A DNA stretch of 64,000 nucleotides from Bacillus_BD sp050389805 (lineage in GTDB: Bacteria > Bacillota > Bacilli > Bacillales > Cytobacillaceae): NCBI RefSeq assembly GCF_050389805.1, contig NZ_CP130945.1, positions 2,852,001 through 2,916,000 on the forward strand. The letters run 5' to 3'. The position numbers were made by a program, and so were the translations under genes. Positions 1-8,611 of this stretch are shown here, in pieces; the first letter of the stretch is position 1; each line of letters opens with the position of its first letter. The notes under the pieces are model-generated. The model was given only the letters and a program-made list of their open reading frames with translations. It was not told the DNA's origin and ran no database searches.

Positions 1-321
1 AAGCACAACCGTTGCAACAGCGACCTTTCCTGCATAGGACTCACCTTTTGCTTCTGCTGAAACTAACCTTGCCAATAAGTCCTTTTCGGCAGTAGAAATA
101 GATTGTGGGATTGCTAGGCTTTGTCCAGCATAAACCATATTAGCAGATTGGTTATTCAGTCTTTTGATTGCCTGTACTGGGACACCATAGTGATTACCAA
201 TTTTCCATAATGATTCCCCTGCCTTAACGACATGGGTTGAGCTCGCTTCTGAAGTTGATTGGAATGAAAATAAGGTTAAGGTTGTTACGAATGTTAATAG
301 AGCTGTTTTAATTTTTTTCAT
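1..321 (-). CDS. LysM domain cell-wall hydrolase, SleB/CwlJ type (3' end outside window)
   Basis: The first 107 codons of a secreted cell-wall hydrolase. The N-terminus is a signal peptide (MKKIK, a hydrophobic stretch, then a likely cut near SEASS). A LysM module follows at about residues 28-72 (VVKAGESLWKIGNHYG to YAGQSLAIP), which binds peptidoglycan. From about residue 80 the sequence LLARLVSAEAKGES opens a Hydrolase_2 (SleB/CwlJ) catalytic domain, whose glutamate is the E of SAEA. The ATG at 321 has an AGGAGG ribosome site 6-7 bases upstream. Family members cut spore cortex or vegetative peptidoglycan. Which role applies here cannot be decided without the missing C-terminus. Confidence 0.85.
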   Translation of the reverse strand, partial: MKKIKTALLTFVTTLTLFSFQSTSEASSTHVVKAGESLWKIGNHYGVPVQAIKRLNNQSANMVYAGQSLAIPQSISTAEKDLLARLVSAEAKGESYAGKVAVATVVL

Positions 322-587
322 GTTCAATCCTCCTAGTAATCTCTCATATCTCTATTACTAGGGTATCAGTTGTAATATTTTCGTTCACTCCTCCAAATTT
401 TGGGAAATAAAATTAGAATCTAGCAACCTATGAGAATATAGGATTTATGTATAATATTGAAATTTATACCAATTCATTATAACTTCCATTTAAAACCAAT
501 TTAGGGTTTATGAACCAAAACTTTTACGGTTTATTTCAAAAGCATTTCATATATTCTATAGTTAATAAGAACAAGCGGATGAAAATC

Positions 588-616
588 AAAAAGCAGACCT
601 CCTTAGAGATCTGCTT
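588..616 (-). terminator. Rho-independent terminator of the YebC-family gene
   Basis: The arms AAGCAGA and TCTGCTT form a 7-bp stem with an extra CTC/GAG pairing inside. A run of five T follows on the minus strand, a few bases after the stop at 623. Confidence 0.7.
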
Positions 617-622
617 CCTTCA

Positions 623-1342
623 TTATTCGCCTAAATCAACATTGTGATATACCTGTTTAACATCTTCTAAATCCTCAAGAACATCAATTAGCTTTTCAAA
701 TTGAGCTTGTGCATCTTCAGGAAGGGTGACATCACTCTTAGCCATCATCGTTAATTCTGCAACTGTAAATTCTGTGATGCCCGCATTTATGAAAGCTTCT
801 TGTACGGCATGGAATTGATCTGGTTCAGCATAGACAATTATAGCCTCTTCTTCCTCGATGATATCACGTACATCAACATCAGCTTCCATTAGGAGCTCTA
901 ATACTTCATCTGCAGTTTTACCTTCTGTCCCAATTACGGCAGTAGGTTCAAACATATAAGCAACCGAACCACTAACACCCATATTACCGCCATTTTTACC
1001 AAACGCTGCACGAACTTCTGAAGCCGTTCTGTTTACATTGTTTGTTAATGCATCGACAATGATCATAGATCCACTTGGTCCAAAACCTTCATAACGAAGC
1101 TCATCATAGTTTTCATCTGAGCCACCCTTAGCCTTTTCAATGGCACGATCAATAATATGTTTTGGTACATTATAAGTTTTCGCACGCTCAAGAACAAATT
1201 TTAAAGCTTGATTTGCCTCAGGATCGGGTTCCCCTTGTTTGGCAGCAACATAAATTTCCTTTCCAAACTTTGCGTAAATACGACTTGTATTCGCGTCTTT
1301 GGAAGCCTTTTTTTCCTTAATATTGTTCCATTTACGACCCAT
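623..1342 (-). CDS. YebC/PmpR family protein, YebC2 (B. subtilis YeeI) type
   Basis: A 239-residue YebC/TACO1 family protein. It opens with MGRKWNNIKEKKASKDAN and contains the family block RYEGFGPSGSMIIVDALTNN near residue 85. The sequence closely resembles what I recall of B. subtilis YeeI. Family members were annotated as DNA-binding regulators, but more recent work on YebC/TACO1 proteins points to a ribosome-associated role in relieving stalls at proline-rich stretches. That role is known for relatives, not shown here. I chose the ATG at 1342 because the family begins MGRKW. An in-frame start at 1363 would add seven unconserved residues. It is a single-gene unit between two terminators. 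Confidence 0.9.
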   Translation of the reverse strand: MGRKWNNIKEKKASKDANTSRIYAKFGKEIYVAAKQGEPDPEANQALKFVLERAKTYNVPKHIIDRAIEKAKGGSDENYDELRYEGFGPSGSMIIVDALTNNVNRTASEVRAAFGKNGGNMGVSGSVAYMFEPTAVIGTEGKTADEVLELLMEADVDVRDIIEEEEAIIVYAEPDQFHAVQEAFINAGITEFTVAELTMMAKSDVTLPEDAQAQFEKLIDVLEDLEDVKQVYHNVDLGE

Positions 1343-1490
1343 AATCCCACTCTCTTTCAACAAAAGTCTATAAACATTATAAGTTAAGCCTAATCTTTTC
1401 TTTCCTCATTCGATAATAAAACAAAGAAAAGAAACGTTTTTTCACAAACTCTATTATACATAATTGAATACCATGTTAAAAGTGCTATCA

Positions 1491-1526
1491 ACAAAAAAAC
1501 GTTTGGAAAACCAAACGTTTTTTTGT
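1491..1526 (-). terminator. Strong terminator after the dioxygenase genes
   Basis: A perfect 16-bp stem (arms 1491-1506 and 1511-1526, containing ACGTTTGG/CCAAACGT) with an AAAA loop. The stem ends in seven A/T pairs, so it can act in either direction. It lies 27 bases after the stop of the dioxygenase beta gene. Confidence 0.9.
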
Positions 1527-1552
1527 TAATAGATCGTACTGATTATTTATTA

Positions 1553-2035
1553 TTATAAAATAATACTTACTTTACCTTGCGGACGTAAAGCTTCTAATTT
1601 TAGAATAACTTTCTTAGATAGAATCTTTAATTCTCCATTTTCTTGAACGAGTTTGTACTCATTAACACCAACATAGTTATCTAAGTGATCCCGTTTAGCT
1701 CGGAAAGTAACAAAGTTAGCTTTTACAGAAACTACGCCCTCTTCATTACCTACGATTCTAACGTTACTTACATTGTGAACTGTTTTAGAATGTGGGTATT
1801 CAACATGAGCTTCCTTCTTTAATAAACGCAAAGCTCTTTGTTCTAAGCGATGACGGTCATCATGAATAATATATAATGAGTTTTTGAAATCAGCATCAGG
1901 GTCGCCAAGTGGTGGAACTTCATACGTACCATTTTCAGCAAATAATGCAGCCCATTCCTTCATTTTAAAATTATCAAGTAGATCAGCTTCAAGATATAAA
2001 AAGTCTTCGATTTCTTGACGAGTAATATTCATCAT
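1553..2035 (-). CDS. Aromatic-ring-hydroxylating dioxygenase, beta (small) subunit
   Basis: A 160-residue protein of the ring-hydroxylating dioxygenase beta family (cystatin/SnoaL-like fold). It shows the pattern IEDFLYLEADLLDNFKMKEW, then DDRHRLEQRALRL near residue 60, and later TVHNVSNVRI. This subunit is structural in alpha3beta3 oxygenases and carries no metal. The start ATG overlaps the alpha-subunit stop (TAATG), so the two are translationally coupled. A second ATG at 2032 is equally well placed behind GGGAGGG. The substrate cannot be read from the sequence. Confidence 0.9.
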   Translation of the reverse strand: MMNITRQEIEDFLYLEADLLDNFKMKEWAALFAENGTYEVPPLGDPDADFKNSLYIIHDDRHRLEQRALRLLKKEAHVEYPHSKTVHNVSNVRIVGNEEGVVSVKANFVTFRAKRDHLDNYVGVNEYKLVQENGELKILSKKVILKLEALRPQGKVSIIL

Positions 2036-3336
2036 TAGGCCCTCCCAACTTCTTCTTTTTCTTGCTCTTCTTTTAATGCTTCTTCTGCAGTAATCAATTT
2101 ATTCCATTGACGCCAGAATGCACGCATTTGTGCTTCGTCAGTTGCTTGTGGCACTTCACGGTTCATACCTTTAGAAATATCATTCCAGCCAACACCTTTT
2201 GCATTAGCAAAGCCTTCTTGAGCAAGTTCAAGAGCTTCGTTATCGTCTGGAGTTGCGAAACCGCCTGGTCCTAAGAACTCTAAGAAGCTGTCGTTACGAA
2301 CTTCTCTAAAGTTTGCTGGTTCACCTTTTGGTGCTAATGCATATGCATCTACTTCAATATATCCTGGTTCAACTGGATAGAATGTTCTAATTGTAATTGC
2401 CATAATGTCGTTAATAACTAAGTTAGGGAAGATCCAGATATTACGATTCTTTTTCGCAATACGATGTGCACGTTCAGCACCAAATTTTTCTTCTAATGTT
2501 TTAATGTTATTGTCGATGATTTCTTTTGCTTCTTCACCATAACCTTCGATCCATTTTCCTACTGGTCTTGGCCAAGCTGAATAATATTCCATAACCGCGT
2601 GACCGCCACCTAAATCACGGCCTTCACCAACAAGACTATCTTTTTCCATTGTTCCACCACGAGTAGCAACAATATCAAAATATGTTTTGTGAGTTGGAAC
2701 TCCGTGATATAAGTCAACACTATTCTCACCAAGAAGTTTCCAGTTTGCACGTACACTGTAATTTTGTGGAGCAGCAAGAACTTCCATACCTTGTGGGTTT
2801 TCTGAAGCTTCTGCTTGATCAGCTACAAGATCTAAGTATTCTCTTGCGTTTCCTAAGTATTCTTCTAAAGAAATAGCATCTTTGTCAAAGTTTACAAAGA
2901 TAAAACCACGGTAGCTTTCAAGACGCTCAACTGTTGTTAGGTTTTTAGAACCATCACAGTTATGATCATTGTGGTATCCAGCTTTATCAGGCATACCTAC
3001 TAGTTCACCTTGGTTGTTAAAGCTCCATGCATGATAGAAGCAACGGAATACTTTTGAGTTACCGCATTTTTCACGAGTAACTAATGCTCCACGGTGTGGA
3101 CAAGAATTATAGAAAGCTCTGATTTCGCCATCTTGGCTGCGAGTTAATAATAGGTTGCGTCCACCTACTTTTCTTCTATGGAAATCACCTTTGTTTTCTA
3201 ATTCGGATTCATGACCGATATATAACCAGCATTTACTGAAAATCGCATCTCTTTCTAATTCTAAAATGTCTTTGTCAATAAATGCTTGACGATTAACTTG
3301 AAATGATAATTCACTTTCACGAATATATTTACTCAT
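2035..3336 (-). CDS. Rieske aromatic-ring-hydroxylating dioxygenase, alpha (large) subunit
   Basis: A 433-residue catalytic subunit. The Rieske [2Fe-2S] motif is complete: C79-x-H81, 17 residues, C99-x-x-H102. The mononuclear iron site is visible in ENSVDLYHGVPTH (D208, H211, H216), and the C-terminal PDDNEALE stretch probably supplies the acidic ligand. The enzyme would insert O2 into an aromatic ring using electrons from a ferredoxin/reductase, but neither is encoded nearby. I chose the ATG at 3336 because it has a GGAGGGACC site just upstream; the in-frame start at 3372 lacks one. The gene is divergent from a LysR regulator, which probably controls it. Substrate unknown. Confidence 0.93.
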   Translation of the reverse strand: MSKYIRESELSFQVNRQAFIDKDILELERDAIFSKCWLYIGHESELENKGDFHRRKVGGRNLLLTRSQDGEIRAFYNSCPHRGALVTREKCGNSKVFRCFYHAWSFNNQGELVGMPDKAGYHNDHNCDGSKNLTTVERLESYRGFIFVNFDKDAISLEEYLGNAREYLDLVADQAEASENPQGMEVLAAPQNYSVRANWKLLGENSVDLYHGVPTHKTYFDIVATRGGTMEKDSLVGEGRDLGGGHAVMEYYSAWPRPVGKWIEGYGEEAKEIIDNNIKTLEEKFGAERAHRIAKKNRNIWIFPNLVINDIMAITIRTFYPVEPGYIEVDAYALAPKGEPANFREVRNDSFLEFLGPGGFATPDDNEALELAQEGFANAKGVGWNDISKGMNREVPQATDEAQMRAFWRQWNKLITAEEALKEEQEKEEVGRA

Positions 3337-3762
3337 GTTGGTCCCTCCTAAGATTTTATTAACTTTTTGCAATATAAGATCGTGATTTCACCATCACTGA
3401 TCGGGCAGGTGTTTGTATAAATCCCCTTTGATACATATACCTGATTGCAACCGCTTTCTCCATCCGCGTGAAAACGTTCTTTTACTTTGATACAGTTTCA
3501 TATAAACATGTTCCTAAGTAAAGATACCCCCCCTTAAAACACTAGCCTTACATTAAAGTACTTGTAGCCGCTTTCATGTGACGCTGACTATTGTGCTTGA
3601 CTATGAATCGTTATCAGCATCAATTGTTCAACAATTCAAATTTTCTATTTATTAAGGCTTAATCAAATTATATGTCAAATTTTGCAGGTAATCTAATTAA
3701 AATTTGTTTAGAATATTTATGTTTTCTTAATATTTTTTTTATTACTTATATTTCTATAGTAT

Positions 3763-3830
3763 TTTAACTAGTTAGAAATGCATTTTAATAGACATATATA
3801 AAAATTTTCGATATTATTTAACTAGTTGAT
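3763..3830. promoter_or_regulatory. Paired TAACTAGTT palindromes in the dioxygenase/LysR divergent region
   Basis: The 599-base region 3337-3935 holds no gene. Two near-identical palindromic boxes, TTTAACTAGTTA (3763-3774) and TTTAACTAGTTG (3817-3828), lie 54 bases apart in very AT-rich DNA upstream of the LysR gene. Two copies on about the same face of the helix suit a LysR tetramer. The operator role is inferred. A weak cre-like match (TGCAACCGCTTTCT, 3446-3459) lies nearer the dioxygenase start. Confidence 0.45.
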
Positions 3831-3935
3831 AAAAAATATTTTGGATACTTTTTTGAAAAGGTTTACAGAATAAAGCAGAATGTTCCATCAACAGCTATGA
3901 TTCTATACCATATTGGAAAATAAGGAGCGTTTTAA

Positions 3936-4811
3936 ATGGATACAAGTCAAATCGAAACATTTCTTGCAATAATAGAATATAGTAACTATTCTAGAGCAGC
4001 CGAATCTTTAAATGTGACACAACCAACTGTCACTGCTAGAATCAAAAATTTAGAAACTGAATTAAATTGTAAGCTTTTTAACCGTGATGGTAAAAATGTA
4101 ACATTAACTGATGAAGGAAAAGTATTTGTTGAATATGCTACAAGTATTCTAACTTATATGAATCATTCAAAAGAAGCTACGATGACAACGAGTAAGCCTA
4201 GTTTAAAAATTGGTATATCACCTGGCTTTTCTTATTCCTTTATCTCTAATCTAATTCAATCCGTTAAATCAATTGACAATTTAAATCTAAAAATTGTTGA
4301 AGGAAAAGATTCCGTTAGTTTAAATGAACAAATATTAGCAGGTGAATTTGATTTAGTTTTTACCCGAAATATCGTTTCTCACAAGTCAGACCTCGTTTCA
4401 GAATTTATTTTTAATGATCGCTTTGTTTTAATAGTTGGGAAAGATCACCCGTTAGCTAAAAAAGAAGACCTATCACTCAGTGATTTAGAGAATGAAACAT
4501 TAATTTGGTACCGTCGCAAGACAGCGCTTTTAGCTAATGTTGAAAAACAATTAATTGGAGTTCCTAACATTAAACACATTGAAGTGGACAATAGTGAAAT
4601 GCAAAAAAAGGTCATTGGTAGCGGCGTAGGGGTTGGAATTACCTTATTACTTGGTGTTGATGAATCCGATGATAATCTTGTAGTCAAAAATATTAAAGCT
4701 CTCGATCAATTACCGAATAAAGTATATGTACAATATCGCAATAAGCTTTTGATTGATCGACCAATTAAACAAATTATCTATTCGATTATTAACCATGAAA
4801 TGAGCAGTTAA
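3936..4811 (+). CDS. LysR-family transcriptional regulator
   Basis: A 291-residue LysR-type regulator. The N-terminal winged helix-turn-helix (residues 1-60) reads MDTSQIETFLAIIEYSNYS, RAAESLNVTQPTVTARIKNL, then LFNRDGKNVTLTDEG. A substrate-binding domain covers about residues 90-285 (LKIGISPGFSYSF). An AAGGAG site precedes the ATG. Its position, divergent from the dioxygenase pair with paired palindromes between, suggests it activates those genes in response to the aromatic substrate or an intermediate. The ligand is unknown. Confidence 0.92.
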   Translation: MDTSQIETFLAIIEYSNYSRAAESLNVTQPTVTARIKNLETELNCKLFNRDGKNVTLTDEGKVFVEYATSILTYMNHSKEATMTTSKPSLKIGISPGFSYSFISNLIQSVKSIDNLNLKIVEGKDSVSLNEQILAGEFDLVFTRNIVSHKSDLVSEFIFNDRFVLIVGKDHPLAKKEDLSLSDLENETLIWYRRKTALLANVEKQLIGVPNIKHIEVDNSEMQKKVIGSGVGVGITLLLGVDESDDNLVVKNIKALDQLPNKVYVQYRNKLLIDRPIKQIIYSIINHEMSS

Positions 4812-4851
4812 AAACAAGGCAGATATTCATTAGAATATCTGCCTTGTTTTT
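4810..4851. terminator. Bidirectional terminator between LysR gene and pepF
   Basis: The arms AAAACAAGGCAGATATTC (4811-4828) and GAATATCTGCCTTGTTTT pair perfectly around an ATTA loop, with A and T runs on the two sides. It serves the two convergent genes. Confidence 0.92.
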
Positions 4852-4853
4852 CT

Positions 4854-6641
4854 TTATAATGCTGAGAATTGATCTATCAATTCATTAAATTTCTTTAGAG
4901 CATTTTCTATTGGGTCAGGTGTTGTTAGGTCAACGCCCGTCTTTTTCAATAATTCTAACGGATAATCAGAACTTCCACTTTTCAGAAATTCTATATAACC
5001 GCTTAAGGTTTGTTTGTCCCCTTCAAAAATCTTAGTCGCTAGATGAATAGCGGAAGCATATCCTGTTGCATATTTATAGACATAAAATGGACGGTAGAAA
5101 TGCGGAATTCTTGACCAACCATATTTTACCTCTTCATCAAATACAATTTCATCCCCATTGTATTCTCTAAATAAGGTCTCATAAGTTTGATTAAAGACCT
5201 CTACATTTAATGGCAAACCTTTTTCAGCCATTTCATGAGTCTTTTTCTCAAATTCAGCAAACATAACTTGGGTAAAAAAAGTACCTTTATATTGATCAAT
5301 AAAATGATTTAATAAGTGTTTTCTCATCGCTTCGTCTTTCTCATGTTCTAATAAATAGTAAATTAATAATACTTCATTTACCGTTGAAGCGACTTCCGCA
5401 ACAAAAATACTATAACGAGCTGTAATTTGCGGTTGGTGCTGGGAGCTTAATTTGCTATGCGCGCCATGCCCACATTCATGAACAAGCGTAAATAAGCTAT
5501 CCAAATCATCTTGATGATTTAAAAGAATATATGGATGAACGCCGTATACTCCTAAATTATAAGCTCCAGATCGTTTACCCGGTGTTTCTCTAACATCGAT
5601 ATAACGAGATTCCCTAAATTCTTTTAATATCTCAAGATATTCTTCACCAAGGGGCGCTAACGCTTTGAGCATCGTTTCATATGCTTCATTATAAGAAATT
5701 TCTGGTTTTACCCCGCTAACTAACGGAACACTCATATCGTATTGTCTTAATTCATCCAATCCGAGCTTTTCTCTTCTAATCTTCGTATACTTGTGCAGCG
5801 GTGCTATATTTTCCTTTGTTGTTTTAATAAGATTTTCATACACTAGTTTTGGAACTTTATCACCAAATAACCCTTTTTCTAAAGCAGAAGGATACTTACG
5901 GATCTTTGCAAGGGTGACATTATTTTTAATGGCTCCAGAAAGAGTTGATGCAATTGAGTTTTTTAAGTGCAAATAGGGTTGATAATAGGCTTTATACGCT
6001 TCTTTACGTTTTTCACGATCTTCATCTTCGATTAATTTACTATACATCCCTCTTGTTAATTCGATATGGTTGCCTTCATCATCAGTTACTTCTCCAAATT
6101 TTATATCAGCATTATTCATCATTCCAAAGGTTTGGCTAGGAACAGATAACGCTTCCCCTAATTGAGAAATTAATTCTTCTTGTTCCTTACTTAGAACATG
6201 TGATTTATAACGAAATGATTCCCATAAATCTTTCTCAAAATAGTCCAAGCCTTTTTCTTGAGAAAGATATCCTTTTAATGTTTCTTCTGAAAGACTCAAT
6301 AGATACGGCATAAAGAATGATGTAGATGAACTAACCTTTACGCTTAATTGTTTAGCTCGATCTAAAACGGACTGTGAGGAGGTCTCTCTTGTGTCTTCAT
6401 CTACTTTTAGCATCGCATAGGCATATAGTTTATTAAATAGAAATGAAAGTTCCTCACTTTGTTTAAGGTATCGAAATAAGGCATGTCCATCATGAATTTG
6501 ACCATCAAAGCCTTTAAGTTCCTCTGCCATCTTTTCGATCGTTTGGTAATCCTGATCCCAGTCATTTTGATTTGAATATAAATCGGTTAAATTCCATTTT
6601 TCTTGTAGCGGGACTTCTTTTCTTGTTTTATATGTACTCAC
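4854..6641 (-). CDS. pepF: Oligoendopeptidase F (M3B metallopeptidase)
   Basis: A 595-residue cytosolic zinc peptidase of the M3 family that cleaves peptides of roughly 7-17 residues. The catalytic zinc motif HECGH is at residues 388-392, within TLVHECGHGAHSKLS, and the conserved GRRSGAY-like segment is seen as GKRSGAYNLGVYG shortly before it. Length matches the family (about 600). The start is GTG at 6641, placed behind an AAGGAGG site about 10 bases upstream. In Bacilli such enzymes recycle peptides and can process signalling peptides. The gene is monocistronic here. Confidence 0.95.
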   Translation of the reverse strand: MSTYKTRKEVPLQEKWNLTDLYSNQNDWDQDYQTIEKMAEELKGFDGQIHDGHALFRYLKQSEELSFLFNKLYAYAMLKVDEDTRETSSQSVLDRAKQLSVKVSSSTSFFMPYLLSLSEETLKGYLSQEKGLDYFEKDLWESFRYKSHVLSKEQEELISQLGEALSVPSQTFGMMNNADIKFGEVTDDEGNHIELTRGMYSKLIEDEDREKRKEAYKAYYQPYLHLKNSIASTLSGAIKNNVTLAKIRKYPSALEKGLFGDKVPKLVYENLIKTTKENIAPLHKYTKIRREKLGLDELRQYDMSVPLVSGVKPEISYNEAYETMLKALAPLGEEYLEILKEFRESRYIDVRETPGKRSGAYNLGVYGVHPYILLNHQDDLDSLFTLVHECGHGAHSKLSSQHQPQITARYSIFVAEVASTVNEVLLIYYLLEHEKDEAMRKHLLNHFIDQYKGTFFTQVMFAEFEKKTHEMAEKGLPLNVEVFNQTYETLFREYNGDEIVFDEEVKYGWSRIPHFYRPFYVYKYATGYASAIHLATKIFEGDKQTLSGYIEFLKSGSSDYPLELLKKTGVDLTTPDPIENALKKFNELIDQFSAL

Positions 6642-6806
6642 CGATCCTATACCTCCTTGTCAGTTCTAACTTAAATATCCATCTATTTCATATCATACTA
6701 AATATATGAAGAATAAGCGTATGAAAACCCTTTTTAAGGTGAAAAAATCCTATCTGTTGTAAAATAGTAATAGTTTGATTCATACCATTAGGGAAAGGGT
6801 TTATTT

Positions 6807-7367
6807 ATGACACTTGATTGGATTTCATTACACCCATTTTGGGCTTCGCTTATTAGTATTCTACTCAATGTATTCGTAGCTATAACCGGTATTTTGCCAA
6901 GTGCGTTTATTACGGTTGCTACCGTTGGATTGTTTGATTTAAAATATGCTTTATTACTCTTGATCATTGGTGAAGCTCTTGGGGCAATTGTTAGCTTTAT
7001 TCTTTATCGCAAAGGGATAAGGAAGTTATTATCATATCCCAAAATGGAAACGATTAATAAAAATAAATATATACAGAAATTAAGAAATACAGATGGAGTA
7101 ACAGCTGTTTTTATTATTTTATTCCTTAGAGTCCTTCCTTTTGTCCCTTCAGGAGCTGTTACACTTGCAGCAGCTTTAAGTCCAATTCATGTTCTTACAT
7201 TCAGTTTGGCAAGTACAACAGGAAAGATACCTGCTTTATTTATAGAAGCTTATTCCATTGCCCATGTCCTAACGATGGATACGAAATGGCAGCTCTTTAT
7301 TATTTTGCTAATTTGCTTGTTTTATTTTCTTTATGTAGGTTTTAAAAAATGGAAAGAAAAGAAATAA
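6807..7367 (+). CDS. VTT-domain (TVP38/TMEM64, SNARE-associated) membrane protein
   Basis: A 186-residue integral membrane protein with about five hydrophobic segments. The VTT/DedA-like signature is visible as FLRVLPFVPSGAVTLAAAL near residue 105, and GEALGAIVSFILYRKG precedes it. VTT proteins are linked to lipid scrambling or transport in other systems; the role here is unknown. The ATG follows an AGGGAAAGGG-type site. A second VTT-domain protein lies 2.6 kb downstream on the other strand. Confidence 0.8.
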   Translation: MTLDWISLHPFWASLISILLNVFVAITGILPSAFITVATVGLFDLKYALLLLIIGEALGAIVSFILYRKGIRKLLSYPKMETINKNKYIQKLRNTDGVTAVFIILFLRVLPFVPSGAVTLAAALSPIHVLTFSLASTTGKIPALFIEAYSIAHVLTMDTKWQLFIILLICLFYFLYVGFKKWKEKK

Positions 7368-7404
7368 ATGGGATTGAGAAGCATAGGAGAAGGGTGGTTA
7401 TGAA

Positions 7405-8547
7405 TTGAGAAGTATACGAAGACTCATCCTATTTCTAATCATCATTAGTATGGTGTGGTTCGTTTTCAAAGAAGATATCAAACATTCCCCACTTTATTCA
7501 ATCTATCAAAATGTTGCAGCAGATTTAAAGACTCTGAAAGAAAAACCCGAGTTCCAATCAACATTTGAACATTTTGAAATCGGGTTAAATCAGACTTTAG
7601 ATGAACTAGGGGAAGTGTTCACTACTATCGGAAATGATCAGAATGGTCAAGAGCAGAGTGATGTAGCAAAGCCTGAATTGAATATACCGAATGATCATTC
7701 GTTTTCTATCTATAATATTGAAATTGGTGATACTCGAGAACATGTAGAAAGTCAAGTGGGTCCTCCAAAACGCTCTACATTAAATGAATATGGCGTTAAT
7801 TGGGATGCATATCATGATCAGTATCATCATTTCTTTATGGTTGCGTATGATGATAAGAATAAAGTTGCTGGATTATATACAAATCAGGATTTAATTTCAT
7901 CTAAACAAGGCATATCGTTAAATGCCCCTATGGAGCAAGTTGTTGCCGTTTTAGGTCAGCCGGAAACAGCAATACAAAAAGATTGGATTTCCTATCAAAT
8001 ACAGAACAATGGTGAGTTTCATTTATATAAATTAGATAACAGCTATGTCACCATTTTTTTTGATAAACATGAAGGAAATAGTGTGACAGCGATTCAACTA
8101 ATTAGTGAAGACTTAGAAAAACAAAAACCGGGTTATTACGCCGAAGGCAGCCAAGCGTTAAAAGAAGGATTTGAGTTCCAACTATTTGATCTAACTAACG
8201 CAACTCGAGTGGAGCATGGTCTACTCCCTTTAACATGGGATGATCATGTGAAAATAACAGCACGTGACCATAGTTTAGATATGGCAGTTAATCAATACTT
8301 TGATCATACAAATCTTGAAGGGGAGTCCCCCTTTGATCGCATGGAAGAGGATCAAATTACCTTTCGTGCAGCTGGAGAAAATCTTGCCGCAGGACAATTA
8401 AGCAGCATTTTTGCGCATGAAGGGTTGATGAATTCGATTGGACACCGTGAGAATATTCTTCAAGCAGATTTTGAAGCATTAGGGATTGGGGTGGCCTTTG
8501 ACGAAAATGAAAAACCGTTTTTTACACAAAATTTTGTTACAAGGTAA
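7405..8547 (+). CDS. CAP (SCP/PR1) domain protein with CAP-associated N-terminal region, YlbC-like
   Basis: A 380-residue membrane-anchored extracellular protein. A single hydrophobic segment lies at residues 6-21. A CAP-associated domain spans about residues 95-245, with two repeated units (NIEIGDTREHVESQVGPP and APMEQVVAVLGQP). A CAP domain occupies about 250-378 (LFDLTNATRVEHGLLPLTWD, YFDHTNLEGESPFDR, GHRENIL). The arrangement matches B. subtilis YlbC. The start is TTG at 7405, behind AGGAGAAGGGTGG. An ATG at 7400 is out of frame and stops after two codons. Function is unknown; the CAP-family histidine and glutamate residues are present. Confidence 0.85.
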   Translation: MRSIRRLILFLIIISMVWFVFKEDIKHSPLYSIYQNVAADLKTLKEKPEFQSTFEHFEIGLNQTLDELGEVFTTIGNDQNGQEQSDVAKPELNIPNDHSFSIYNIEIGDTREHVESQVGPPKRSTLNEYGVNWDAYHDQYHHFFMVAYDDKNKVAGLYTNQDLISSKQGISLNAPMEQVVAVLGQPETAIQKDWISYQIQNNGEFHLYKLDNSYVTIFFDKHEGNSVTAIQLISEDLEKQKPGYYAEGSQALKEGFEFQLFDLTNATRVEHGLLPLTWDDHVKITARDHSLDMAVNQYFDHTNLEGESPFDRMEEDQITFRAAGENLAAGQLSSIFAHEGLMNSIGHRENILQADFEALGIGVAFDENEKPFFTQNFVTR

Positions 8548-8563
8548 CAAAGAGCTTGTCAAT

Positions 8564-8598
8564 AAAAAAACCGTCTATTCGATCTAGACGGTTTTTTT
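8564..8598. terminator. Bidirectional terminator
   Basis: A 14-bp perfect stem (AAAAAAACCGTCTA with TAGACGGTTTTTTT) and a 7-base loop, between the convergent CAP-domain and protease genes. Confidence 0.92.
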
Positions 8599-8611
8599 AT
8601 ATATAGTTATT

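Noticed and set aside
3446..3480. Two cre-like matches (TGCAACCGCTTTCT; GTGAAAACGTT) upstream of the dioxygenase
   Set aside because: Each has two or more mismatches to the catabolite-response consensus; too weak to list as sites.
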